Assembly: GCA_004524445.1 (NCBI GenBank)
Contig: SDNP01000001.1
Coordinates: 98,460-162,459, forward strand
Length of the DNA stretch: 64,000 nucleotides
Origin: Candidatus Thorarchaeota archaeon
Lineage (GTDB): Archaea > Asgardarchaeota > Thorarchaeia > Thorarchaeales > Thorarchaeaceae
Direction: 5' to 3'
Below are positions 17,439 to 25,551 of the stretch, piece by piece. Below the pieces are notes generated by a model. The model was not told where the DNA came from. It was given only the letters and a program-made list of their open reading frames with translations, and did not search any database. Position 1 is the stretch's first letter; each line of letters opens with the position of its first letter. Both the position numbers and the translations under genes were made by a program.

Positions 17439-18148
17439 ATGTTCGCATATACGATTCTGTTTGTCCAGAAACGAAGTGCCTCAGTATCGCCTTTTAAGAC
17501 ATTATTGAGTTGAGCTACAGATAGCTCTCCTTCCCGATAGATCTTGATTATAGATGAATCGTCTTCTTCTTGAACTCCTATGATGGTGGAGTCTTTCTCG
17601 CTGGAGGATGGACCGGCGTCAATATAGAGGTCGACTTCATTACCTAGTTGTTCCTCTGCTTCAGAAACGGTATACGGACTTGGTCCTCCCGATTTATTCG
17701 CACTGGTTCCAACTATAGGCGCTTCGATCTTTCTAGCAATCTCACGTGGTATCTGGTGCCCAGGCACTCTAATGAGGATACTTCCGCGACCTCCCGAAAT
17801 TAGGTTAGAAACATCCTGTTGTGGAGAAACTACGAGCGTAAGAGGACCTGGCCAAAAGAGCCTTGTTAAGACTCTCTCCAAATCAAGGAACTCGTGATAT
17901 GGCTCACATTGTTTCATATCAGCGAATAGAAGTGGTACCCCCAAATCGCGTCTTCTCTCTTTGGCATCAATGAGTCTTTCAATGGCACCCTCTTGTCTTG
18001 GATCACATGCAAGACCATAGCTTGTATCCGTGGGATAGACTACCAGTCCTCCTGCTAATAATTCCTCTGCAGCTTCGTCAACCACTTGGCTCATATTATT
18101 GTCATCTATTGTAAGCGTTCGCGAATTCAAGGGACTTTTCACTACCAT
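17435..18148 (-). CDS. sua5: Threonylcarbamoyl-AMP synthase (Sua5/YrdC family)
   Basis: A 237-residue enzyme making threonylcarbamoyl-AMP from threonine, bicarbonate and ATP, the donor for tRNA t6A. Signatures include LVVYPTDTSYGLACDP, the KERRRDLGVPLL segment near the active site, FWPGPLTLVVSP, ILIRVPGHQIPREI and IVGTSANKSGGPSP. Length fits the YrdC domain alone, without the additional Sua5 domain of longer archaeal proteins. It is in an operon with the THUMP gene and near Cgi121, its pathway partner. Confidence 0.92.
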   Translation of the reverse strand: MVVKSPLNSRTLTIDDNNMSQVVDEAAEELLAGGLVVYPTDTSYGLACDPRQEGAIERLIDAKERRRDLGVPLLFADMKQCEPYHEFLDLERVLTRLFWPGPLTLVVSPQQDVSNLISGGRGSILIRVPGHQIPREIARKIEAPIVGTSANKSGGPSPYTVSEAEEQLGNEVDLYIDAGPSSSEKDSTIIGVQEEDDSSIIKIYREGELSVAQLNNVLKGDTEALRFWTNRIVYANM

Positions 18149-18235
18149 CCAAGTTTAAAGCAAATACTATCTATGCTGTAAGCTTGCAAACATACATATG
18201 AAGCTTACAACTTAGCCTTTATGAAGAATATAGTC

Positions 18236-18252
18236 TAGGAGGAGTTGCCATC
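18236..18252 (+). promoter_or_regulatory. Shine-Dalgarno site preceding an apparent ATC start
   Basis: TAGGAGGAG (18236-18244) is followed after five bases by ATC (18250-18252), which aligns with the initiator Met of the nucleotidyltransferase family. An out-of-frame TTG lies at 18245. The site decides the start only if ATC is accepted or is a base error for ATG. Confidence 0.55.
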
Positions 18253-19272
18253 CAAGCATTACTACTGGCTGCCGGTAGAGGATTCCGCTTCGCACCTCTA
18301 TCCAATAGGATTCCTAAGCCGCTAATCCACTGCGCAGGACGCCCCATCATCCATCATTTAATATCTGCACTCATTGAATCGGGAATAGAGAGGCTGGTTG
18401 TTGGTCTTGGTTGGAAGGCAAATATGCTGCAGCAATCTCTCACATATGAAGGAGACTCGGTTAAAATCAAGAATGTGTTAGTTCCACATTATGAAAGGGG
18501 ACCATTGAAGACATTTGTTACTGCCAGCACGGAATTGAGAAATGAGCCTTTCATTGTTTGTCCTGCTGATTTAATATCTATGAGCATCAATTTCAAGAAG
18601 ATAATCAGATCTCACTTGCAGGATGAAGCATTATTGTCCTTAGCGGTGGACCCCCGCCTCGAAATTGGAACTAGGGTACATGGGGATGAGCGTGGGTTAG
18701 TAACCGGTGTGGGAGATGGTTCAGAAGGAAGGTTCCTCGGAAGCTCAGCCCAGATTCTTGTCGCGGAACACCAGTTTGTTAGATCATGCTTAGAGCTAGA
18801 AAAAAGGGGATTCACTACTCTATCTGAAGTCATCAAAGAATTGGTTTCGAAGGGTAGAAAAATCAGAGCAACTCCCATCGCTAACTATTGGAGGGATATC
18901 GATACATTTCAGGAGCTTATTGATGCCAATAGACATATACTCTCCTCAAAGCTGGAATTGCCTTCAGAGTGTGTATCCGTGCCGGCAGGAGATACTATGG
19001 AATTTGGAGAAGATATGACATTATCCTCAGGAATTAAGGTCCACTCTGGTACCAGAATTATTGGCCCTACTCTGATTATGAAAGAAACTACGATTGCAGA
19101 AAATTGCATTATTGGGCCGAATGTTAGCCTCTCTGAAGGTACAACTGTGGGGGCATCATCTTCAATAGAAAATGCGATAGTATTTGGCCCTGGAACCGCT
19201 GGCGAGGGAATGTTTCTTTCTAATGTGATTATTTTCAAAGACCGAATCATCCAAGGTGAAACGACAGAATGA
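18250..19272 (+). CDS. Sugar/alcohol-phosphate nucleotidyltransferase with left-handed beta-helix
   Basis: A protein of about 340 residues. The N terminus reads QALLLAAGRGFRFAPLSNRI then PKPLIHCAGRP, the nucleotide-binding loop of nucleotidyltransferases. The C terminus (about 245-335) has hexapeptide repeats (IIGPTLIMKETTIAENCIIG). The frame has no ATG, GTG or TTG upstream of this motif. The codon at the expected start Met is ATC (18250), 5 nt after a strong TAGGAGGAG site (18236-18244). An ATG-initiated ORF exists only from 18424 and would lack the active site. The next gene overlaps by four bases and encodes a CDP-alcohol phosphotransferase, so a CTP-dependent cytidylyltransferase is likely. 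Confidence 0.82.
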   Translation: MQALLLAAGRGFRFAPLSNRIPKPLIHCAGRPIIHHLISALIESGIERLVVGLGWKANMLQQSLTYEGDSVKIKNVLVPHYERGPLKTFVTASTELRNEPFIVCPADLISMSINFKKIIRSHLQDEALLSLAVDPRLEIGTRVHGDERGLVTGVGDGSEGRFLGSSAQILVAEHQFVRSCLELEKRGFTTLSEVIKELVSKGRKIRATPIANYWRDIDTFQELIDANRHILSSKLELPSECVSVPAGDTMEFGEDMTLSSGIKVHSGTRIIGPTLIMKETTIAENCIIGPNVSLSEGTTVGASSSIENAIVFGPGTAGEGMFLSNVIIFKDRIIQGETTE

Positions 19273-19871
19273 GTCCGAGTAAGTACAGAGTTCGCAGAAT
19301 CTTTGGTGGTACTGTTAAGGCGTTGGCAAAACCATTCATTAGATTGAATATTAACCCCACAGTTGTTACCTATATCTCGCTGCTTTTCGCTTTTCTCGCG
19401 GCATTAAGCTTGGTATTGACACAGAACCCCCAACTCTATGCAATACTGATTTTTCTGACGGGATTATTCGATGGTGTAGATGGAGCAGTTGCACGAGCAA
19501 CTGGCAAGTCTTCGGACTTGGGTGCATTCTCCGATTCTGTTGTGGATAAAGTAGCTGAATTCTTGATTCTACTTCCACTCGCCATGGTTTTTTCGAATGT
19601 CAGTTTATTGGGTGTTTCTATCCCGCTCTGGGTAGTAATTTGCATAACCTCTTGGCTTCTTACTAGCTATACTCGGTCGAGAGCGGCATCTTTGGGCGTA
19701 GAGGATCTAGACGTTGGGTTGGGCGGTAGGTCTGAACGTCTGTTCATTTTGGTGATTTTTGCTTTGTTTGGACTACTTCATATCGGCTTGGTTACTGTGA
19801 CTCTAATGGGTGTAGGAACCGCCGTCTTTAGATATCTCCACTATTCAGATGCTCTCAGAATGTTTGAGTAA
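19269..19871 (+). CDS. CDP-alcohol phosphatidyltransferase
   Basis: A 200-residue membrane enzyme that joins a CDP-activated alcohol to a second alcohol. The complete signature D-x2-DG-x2-AR-x8-G-x3-D-x3-D is present from Asp68 to Asp93 (DGVDGAVARATGKSSDLGAF, then SDSVVD). Flanking hydrophobic segments give about six transmembrane helices. The start overlaps the nucleotidyltransferase stop (ATGA). This gene pair resembles the inositol-1-phosphate cytidylyltransferase/di-myo-inositol-phosphate synthase pair and archaetidylinositol-phosphate synthesis. Which product is made here is not decided. Confidence 0.9.
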   Translation: MSPSKYRVRRIFGGTVKALAKPFIRLNINPTVVTYISLLFAFLAALSLVLTQNPQLYAILIFLTGLFDGVDGAVARATGKSSDLGAFSDSVVDKVAEFLILLPLAMVFSNVSLLGVSIPLWVVICITSWLLTSYTRSRAASLGVEDLDVGLGGRSERLFILVIFALFGLLHIGLVTVTLMGVGTAVFRYLHYSDALRMFE

Positions 19872-19970
19872 TACAAAAGGAAAAACCACAATGAAAGCAA
19901 TCGCATTACCATTATACTTAAGTGCCTGACCAAACTGGGCGCACTTACTCATTGAATGGAGTGACTATCA

Positions 19971-20390
19971 ATGGCCATTTTCAGAGCGGATCACTATCTT
20001 ATTGCTGAATTCGAAAAGGTATCTGATGTTAGAAAGACCGGTCAAGATGTTCTGGAAGCACTGCAAAAGGTCTCCGAATTGAAGGATTTAGCTATGGTCT
20101 TCAAGCGAATGGAAGGAAAACAGTGGACTGAAATTGTTGGGAGAATTGACATTCCGGAGGGCTCCAAGGCATTTTGGGCGATGATAAAGAGGGAGGTCAC
20201 AGACCGTGAACCCTACAATCTTTTCATCCGACTTGACCGTAACGCTGAGGGCGAAACTATAGAGGACGCTCGGGCCGAGGTAAAGAAGTGGGTGGAGACT
20301 GAGATTGCACCAAAAATCGAGTCAAAAACGAATGTTAAAATGATCAAGGCTGTAGAACCCCAAGAAGTCTTCATGCCCAAACTTGACTAA
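19971..20390 (+). CDS. Uncharacterised small soluble protein
   Basis: A 139-residue protein I do not recognise. It is mixed alpha/beta by pattern, with two strand-like segments (WTEIVGRIDIPEG and PYNLFIRLDRNAEG) followed by a charged helix (TIEDARAEVKKWVETEIAPK). It has no membrane segment or metal motif. A TATA-like element (TTATACTTAA, about 19913-19922) and a GGAGTG site just before the ATG support expression as a single gene. Flanking genes give no functional hint. Confidence 0.65.
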   Translation: MAIFRADHYLIAEFEKVSDVRKTGQDVLEALQKVSELKDLAMVFKRMEGKQWTEIVGRIDIPEGSKAFWAMIKREVTDREPYNLFIRLDRNAEGETIEDARAEVKKWVETEIAPKIESKTNVKMIKAVEPQEVFMPKLD

Positions 20391-20395
20391 ATTCC

Positions 20396-21406
20396 TTAAG
20401 TTTCAACTGTTAACAGGTAAATAGAATTGCCAACAGATTGTACAATATCAGTCTGGCCATTGCCATCTGTATCACCGTGGGCTATCTTGCTTTCGACAGC
20501 TTTCTTTGCTGTTTGTATCGTTACATCTTCGTAAATTTGGACCCCCTCATAAGATAGGATTGATATCTTGGAGTCCCCTTGACTCACCAGCATCTGTCCT
20601 GCCGACCTGCCGTCGTGGTAGAAAGTACCCGCTCGCAACGATGTGATTTTGCCTGGGGCGTGAATTCTAGCTAGTACACTGAGCGGTTTTGTAGCAGCTG
20701 ATATCAATGAAATGTCCCGCTCATTACTGATGCCCATAATCTCGTCGACTCTGCCCCCCGTTATATTTCCAGTAGATACGAGAGTAACTTCGCCCTTGAT
20801 TTGAATCTTTGAAATCTCATGAAGTCGGTCGTCCTGGTATTGGTAGATATACACATGGCCTGTGTCATCGCCAAAAGCAAATCGTGAATACGATATTCCC
20901 TTGCTATTAAGAGCCTCCATGGAGAAAACCGGTCGTTCCACAACTTTGTGTGCCAGTTTGTCCAAGCACCCTCCAAACCAACCATAACACCGAAGGGCCT
21001 TATCGTTTGTACTGACGATTACTTCTTTCTTGTCGTCTGCCATGACATTAGTGACAATCAGTGATGTGGGTAGACTGCCCAAGGGCGTACAATCTTCAAC
21101 TATTAATGAATCCTCATCGAACCTCAAGACTCTGAGTTTGTTATCCAGGCCTCCTACGACAATGTTTGGTGTTCCGTCACCGTCTGTATCCCCCATGTCG
21201 AAAGCAGCAATGGGAGCAAGCTCATCTGATCTGGCAATTTCTTCAAGCTTGATTGGTTCACCATCAATAAAATCGTACACTCTAAGATTACCTTCGACTG
21301 TACAGAGAATTAGATTGTCTCGACCATCACCTGTAAGGTCATAGAGCTCAATTCCGGTGATTGGCTCCTTGAATGAAAAGTCTGATTTTATGGAGAGTTC
21401 TGGCAT
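20396..21406 (-). CDS. Intracellular FG-GAP/VCBS-type beta-propeller protein
   Basis: A 336-residue repeat protein with no signal peptide or membrane segment. At least five blade-like repeats are visible, with Asp-rich calcium-loop motifs such as DLTGDGRDNLILCTVEGNLR, DMGDTDGDGTPNIVVGGLDN and AHGDTDGNGQTDIVQ. Integrin-like and BBS-type propellers share this pattern, and such proteins usually serve as protein-interaction platforms. The absence of a signal peptide suggests a cytoplasmic role, unlike the secreted propeller at 27344-28978. Confidence 0.8.
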   Translation of the reverse strand: MPELSIKSDFSFKEPITGIELYDLTGDGRDNLILCTVEGNLRVYDFIDGEPIKLEEIARSDELAPIAAFDMGDTDGDGTPNIVVGGLDNKLRVLRFDEDSLIVEDCTPLGSLPTSLIVTNVMADDKKEVIVSTNDKALRCYGWFGGCLDKLAHKVVERPVFSMEALNSKGISYSRFAFGDDTGHVYIYQYQDDRLHEISKIQIKGEVTLVSTGNITGGRVDEIMGISNERDISLISAATKPLSVLARIHAPGKITSLRAGTFYHDGRSAGQMLVSQGDSKISILSYEGVQIYEDVTIQTAKKAVESKIAHGDTDGNGQTDIVQSVGNSIYLLTVET

Positions 21407-21574
21407 TAAATGGCGACCTCACAGTAGAATACCATGGTCAGAATCTGATTCACCGAACCCCCAATTTAAAATTTGTCTGCTTTAGCTGCTGAGAGCAGAA
21501 TGTTTCAATACGCCTCCTACAGAGCAACTGGTGGTGTTTAACTACTATTGAAAACCATACTAGAATGATAAACG

Positions 21575-22111
21575 ATGAGCTTGTATGAGTTTTCTCCATT
21601 TTTGGACGATGAACTATGGAACTGTGATTTTTCGGAACTTTGTTGTGAGTTAAAGTCATTCGTTGATGAATTTGACAGCTTTGCTCCAGAGATTTTCGCC
21701 CAGCTTCGGTTCGATCTCTTTCGAAAGGGTTTGGGAAAGCAATCACGATTCCAACTCTGCAGAGTTGCAGCACATGCGGGTTTCTGTTCTTTCTGTTCCG
21801 CGCTCTATAAATCAAAATACTGCCTCCTCTGGTTTAGGCTATTCAACCAGATTCCAAGAAGAAGCATTCAGCGTTCTCCTCCCTGCATCCGGGAAGCCTA
21901 TCGAAAAGGGAGCATCAAAACAGTTGCCAACTTCCTCAATAGAGTAAATGTACTACAAGCTCCATTCTACCAAAAGCAAGTTGTTCCCCACTGCAAGACG
22001 ATGAAGGAATTTGGATATTGTGATCCGGACCGTATATGTGAAAGAATGGATGGAATAACCCCATTAGAGTATGAGCGGGTTAGAACTCAACTGAAAACCA
22101 TGAATATTTGA
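21575..22111 (+). CDS. Small protein with primase-large-subunit-like Cys domain
   Basis: A 178-residue protein. The C-terminal half resembles the iron-sulfur domain of archaeal/eukaryotic primase large subunits (PriL). It has SPPCIREAYRKG (Cys104), then CKTMKEFGYCDPDRIC (Cys140, Cys149, Cys155), then ITPLEYERVR, matching the order C...C..m..ygxC....C...PLxYxR. The N-terminal part is short and Cys-rich (CSFCSALYKSKYC), so this is much smaller than a normal PriL of about 350-400 residues. It may be a PriL-derived accessory protein. The similarity is by eye only. Confidence 0.5.
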   Translation: MSLYEFSPFLDDELWNCDFSELCCELKSFVDEFDSFAPEIFAQLRFDLFRKGLGKQSRFQLCRVAAHAGFCSFCSALYKSKYCLLWFRLFNQIPRRSIQRSPPCIREAYRKGSIKTVANFLNRVNVLQAPFYQKQVVPHCKTMKEFGYCDPDRICERMDGITPLEYERVRTQLKTMNI

Positions 22112-22131
22112 AATCCAGAAGATTCAGCCAT

Positions 22132-22146
22132 TGCTTAAATATAGGT
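22132..22146 (+). promoter_or_regulatory. TATA box of the HD phosphohydrolase gene
   Basis: TTGCTTAAATATAGG is a good archaeal box A about 30 bp before the GTG start at 22175. The spacing fits a very short leader. Confidence 0.5.
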
Positions 22147-22174
22147 CCCCCTCATCTGACTTCGGGGTCGGACC

Positions 22175-23680
22175 GTGAAAGATGCTATTGAGATTGATGT
22201 CATTCGATTAATTCGTTTGACTGGCATTCGAGAAGAGAATATACGACGCGCCATAAAAGAAAAAGGAAAGAATTGGAATAAAATCCAACAAAGCATTGCC
22301 TATCACAACAAAATCCTGAATCTCGGAGAACCACACACTAGACAGAAGGCAATCCAGGACCCCATTCATGGAGCAATTCTCCTTGAACCCTGGGAACTTG
22401 ATATCATCTCCTCTTGGGAAATGCTTCGACTTAGATATGTGAAGCAACTCGGCCCTGCTCATATTGTCTATCCCGGAGCAACTCACACCCGCTTCGAACA
22501 TTGTATTGGCACGAGTTTTCTTGCCCAGAAATGCGTACGTGTTGTAAACTACTGTGAAGACTTGGACGAGGCTTGTTTTGTACCCTTATCGCGGCTCTTG
22601 GAACCACATCATCAAAAGCTCTTTAGAATCGCTGCTCTCCTGCATGATGTGGGTCATCCTCCAACATCTCATACCATAGAATTTGCCCTCGAGAACTGGG
22701 CGGGTTTATCCCACACTGACTTGGGACAATTTCTCATTTTGAATAGCGGTCTAACTAATGTTCTATGTGAAAATGATATCGACCCAGCAACCCTTGTTTC
22801 GATTCTAAAGGGTGACACTAAGGACCCGGTTCTCGCCCTATTGACTGACTTCTTGGATAGCCCTCTTGATTTGGACAAAACTGATTACTTAATCCGGGAT
22901 GCTCATTTCAGTGGTGTTGAACTGGGAATATTTCCTGCAGAACGGGTTCTCTTGACAAATCGAGTTATCAAGAATGATGGGGAATACCGTAGAGCATTCA
23001 TGTTAAAGGCTCTGCATTCTTTGGAATCACTAATACTAAGTCGGTCTTGGATGTTTGCTGACCTCTACTTGCATCATGCGGTACGTGTTGCGGAGGCTTT
23101 GACATCAAAGGCAACCTACTACAGAATGAAAGAAGAAGACCTAACCAAGAATGAATGTATTGGATTGTTTACCAGAATGACTGATGCTGATCTATATAGA
23201 TGGCTTAGTGAATCAGATATTGATTTCGTCAAGGAATATGCTGCTCGCATTCGATATCGCCGCCTGTTCAAGGTCGTGACATCAAGACCAATAGCCTCAT
23301 TCGATGAAGACACTCGGGACTTCCTTCTCTCTACCCTTCATGACGTAGATGCATTGACAAAAGTAGAGCTAGAGTTGGTTGATGATGTTGGACAAGTAAT
23401 TGTTGATGTTGTTAATCCTATTCTTGGCGAAGACTTTCTGCGGAATATTCCAATCCTGGTTGGTGGAATGCGGGGTTTTGATGTCGTACCTCTATCAGAA
23501 ACTGAAGAAGGTCGACCACTTTTGCAGGCTCTCAGACAACAGAAACGCACAATCCCCGCTGTGCGCATATATTCGGACCCATTAATAGCCACCGAAGTTC
23601 GTTCGAAATTTGAAAAGGAATTCCCATCAGAAAAACAACCTCCCTACCGTGAAGATGACTATGGCTTTTCGGACTATTGA
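22175..23680 (+). CDS. HD-domain phosphohydrolase (SAMHD1/dNTPase-like)
   Basis: A 501-residue metal-dependent phosphohydrolase. The HD signature is complete: His109 (GATHTRFEHCIGT), His157-Asp158 (RIAALLHDVGHPPTSH) and a distal Asp near 234 (SPLDLDKTDYLIRDA). The leading QDPIHGAILLEPWELDIISS and LRYVKQLGPAHIVYPGATHT are typical of dNTP triphosphohydrolases such as SAMHD1 and YwfO. The first 55 residues form an extra helical segment. The C terminus (about 395-501) is a mixed domain of unknown role. It is convergent with the RNase III-like gene. Confidence 0.87.
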   Translation: MKDAIEIDVIRLIRLTGIREENIRRAIKEKGKNWNKIQQSIAYHNKILNLGEPHTRQKAIQDPIHGAILLEPWELDIISSWEMLRLRYVKQLGPAHIVYPGATHTRFEHCIGTSFLAQKCVRVVNYCEDLDEACFVPLSRLLEPHHQKLFRIAALLHDVGHPPTSHTIEFALENWAGLSHTDLGQFLILNSGLTNVLCENDIDPATLVSILKGDTKDPVLALLTDFLDSPLDLDKTDYLIRDAHFSGVELGIFPAERVLLTNRVIKNDGEYRRAFMLKALHSLESLILSRSWMFADLYLHHAVRVAEALTSKATYYRMKEEDLTKNECIGLFTRMTDADLYRWLSESDIDFVKEYAARIRYRRLFKVVTSRPIASFDEDTRDFLLSTLHDVDALTKVELELVDDVGQVIVDVVNPILGEDFLRNIPILVGGMRGFDVVPLSETEEGRPLLQALRQQKRTIPAVRIYSDPLIATEVRSKFEKEFPSEKQPPYREDDYGFSDY

Positions 23681-23693
23681 GTCACCACTCAGC

Positions 23694-24380
23694 TCACAGG
23701 AGGATAGTGGCGATCTGTTTAGCTTTCTCGAAACCTTGCTCGATGTAAATCACTCCGAACAATGCCTCTACGAGAGTTCCCTTTATGTGTTCCATCTCGG
23801 ATTTTTCTTGGGTTTCTGGGTCAAAATGAATGCGATGTTCATATAGCCCAAATCTGTCGCATATTCGAGCTAGATGTTCATTGCTGACTATTTCTGAACG
23901 ACGCTGCGTGAGTTGACCGGCATGAGATACATCCGGTTTCCAAAGGTGATCCAGGATAGCGATATCAATAACCGCATCTCCTAAGAGACCAAGTACCTTT
24001 GCGATTTCGCTTAAGTCAATAAATGTCTCGAGCTTCTGCACATCACACGTTGCGCCTTCCTCCGAATAGTGCGTCTGAATCTCTAAGAACACATTCTTAG
24101 TACTGGGCTGGAAAAGTGAAACGGTCAGCAATCCCCTTCTATTCCAAGGCACATCGAGTTCTGACTCGAGGCTTGGCTGGAGATGCTCCTCAATGTGCTG
24201 TATAGATGTGCGAATGCCCGATAGCATATTCCTCCAACGAGTCATTTTCCTCAGAGCTCGTGTGTTTTTAGGAGGAGTTTTTCCGATTGATTCATTTACC
24301 AAATTCAAAAGATAATTGAGATTCTCTTCTAGCTGAATCTCCTCCCAGTGCAATGGGGCATTGCCACTACCAGATACCAT
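23694..24380 (-). CDS. RNase III-fold protein lacking key catalytic residues
   Basis: A 228-residue protein. Residues about 115-228 follow the RNase III domain: AKVLGLLGDAVIDIAILDHL, GQLTQRRSEIVSNEHLARIC, then HIKGTLVEALFGVIYIEQGF. Of the four metal-binding acids, Asp135 and Glu205 remain. The first Glu is Gly131 and the third-position Asp is Thr202, so ordinary double-strand cleavage is doubtful. The N-terminal 110 residues are helical and unlike a dsRNA-binding domain. It starts inside the end of the upstream CARF-like gene with its own GGGAG site, so the two form an operon. Confidence 0.7.
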   Translation of the reverse strand: MVSGSGNAPLHWEEIQLEENLNYLLNLVNESIGKTPPKNTRALRKMTRWRNMLSGIRTSIQHIEEHLQPSLESELDVPWNRRGLLTVSLFQPSTKNVFLEIQTHYSEEGATCDVQKLETFIDLSEIAKVLGLLGDAVIDIAILDHLWKPDVSHAGQLTQRRSEIVSNEHLARICDRFGLYEHRIHFDPETQEKSEMEHIKGTLVEALFGVIYIEQGFEKAKQIATILL

Positions 24381-25182
24381 TTTCGAACTCCCTTGGATGT
24401 AACTGTGTGACTACGGTCCCATCAACATCATACTTCTCTACATATATTCCGCGAAGCGCATACTCTTCCGTTACTCTTGTTAATGCTGCTTGGACCAAAG
24501 GTGTTCCCATCGACAGGTCCACCACAATATCATGGGATGGTAAATAATCAATTACAATATCTCGGATAAAATCATATGCGGCGGGAAGATTTCCATGGTC
24601 TGCTCCTTCTTGTTTGCTGGTGATTTCTGGTGGAATATCGTACCAGTCAGTATCCCATTTCCGTCCCGTCCCGTTTGGAATGAATCTATCAACACTTCTC
24701 AATACTTGCCTTTGCCAAGTTCTTGCCTCGACAAACAATAGCAGGTTGCGAGGTCTGAATTCCTTTGATTTACTTAACCAGAGAATGAAAGGGCGCTGGT
24801 CATCCGGTTGTTCAAGTGACGCGATATAGGCCAATGGACGCTTAATGCCTAGAGCTCTCCTAACCGGATGAATCGCTCTCGGACAGAGCTCATAGATCCT
24901 CTCTTTGGATTCTCTTCTGCTTCTGATTATTCCTTCATCTTCTAGGTGCTTGGTATTATGGTAGAGTTTTGGGTCAGATACCACGACCTTCTCCACCTTA
25001 ACCTGTTCTTTTCCCTTCTTATCGATGAGTTTGGCCGTCATATCTTTTCGTATGCTCTCCCGTAGCTCACTGCCGGACTTAGGTCCTCCTTCTAATTGGT
25101 CCAGTATTATTCGTCTCGCGCGAACACACTCTACTTCTTCTTGAATGACTTGGTCTGCCGTTTTACCCAACATGTCAATCAC
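24367..25182 (-). CDS. Winged-helix protein with CARF-like nucleotide-sensing domain
   Basis: A 271-residue protein. Residues about 20-105 form an ArsR-like winged helix (ARRIILDQLEGGPKSGSELR; LYHNTKHLEDEGIIRSRRES). Residues 112-271 resemble a CARF Rossmann domain: a first strand (LAYIASL), then LLLFVEARTW, and the diagnostic late loop VVDLSMGTPLVQAALTRVTE at 221-240, comparable to the D-x-T/S-x-GT loop of Csa3/Csm6 proteins. Such domains bind cyclic oligoadenylate or related nucleotides. It overlaps the RNase III-fold gene by 14 bases. No CRISPR array or cas gene is in the window. The start is GTG 25182 or ATG 25173. Confidence 0.6.
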   Translation of the reverse strand: MIDMLGKTADQVIQEEVECVRARRIILDQLEGGPKSGSELRESIRKDMTAKLIDKKGKEQVKVEKVVVSDPKLYHNTKHLEDEGIIRSRRESKERIYELCPRAIHPVRRALGIKRPLAYIASLEQPDDQRPFILWLSKSKEFRPRNLLLFVEARTWQRQVLRSVDRFIPNGTGRKWDTDWYDIPPEITSKQEGADHGNLPAAYDFIRDIVIDYLPSHDIVVDLSMGTPLVQAALTRVTEEYALRGIYVEKYDVDGTVVTQLHPREFENGIW

Positions 25183-25551
25183 CTCAGGCTTGATTCTACA
25201 GGCTTACAAGGCTTGTCTATCAACCTGGGTAAATAACAATATCGTATACATATATCATGTAGATGACCGAATATTGTCTGGATAGTATCTGGGTGATACT
25301 TGACTGACTTTGCCCAAGAGCTTCCTACGGCAGCTTTGAGCCTCCTAGAAGCCATTCCCGCAAAACGCTTCTCGAAAGGAAAGATATACATAACCTACAT
25401 AGTTATTATATTCATTTAATAAAATAAGGCCAATCCCGATAAACCTTAAATGTCTCTGGAAGCACGAACACTTAGTACAGAGCTCTAGGCACTTCATGGA
25501 AGAGTCGAGAATCTCTGAACTACGACAACAAAAAAACGAGGACCGTTAATA
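25183..25551. other. Divergent intergenic region with actin promoter and leader
   Basis: This separates the CARF-like gene from the actin gene. A 70-codon minus ORF (25179-25391) has no support. The right half holds an A/T-rich block (25384-25430), the actin TATA box and a leader of roughly 75 nt rich in A near the start codon. Confidence 0.6.
25440..25453 (+). promoter_or_regulatory. Actin gene TATA box
   Basis: TAAACCTTAAATGT contains the archaeal box A core CTTAAATG (25445-25452), the same core as at the ribosomal operon promoter. The predicted start of transcription near 25476 leaves a leader of about 75 nt before ATG 25552. Confidence 0.5.

Noticed and set aside
25179..25391. 70-codon minus-strand ORF before the CARF-like gene
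   Set aside because: Overlaps the next gene's start, with no recognisable sequence or start signal.
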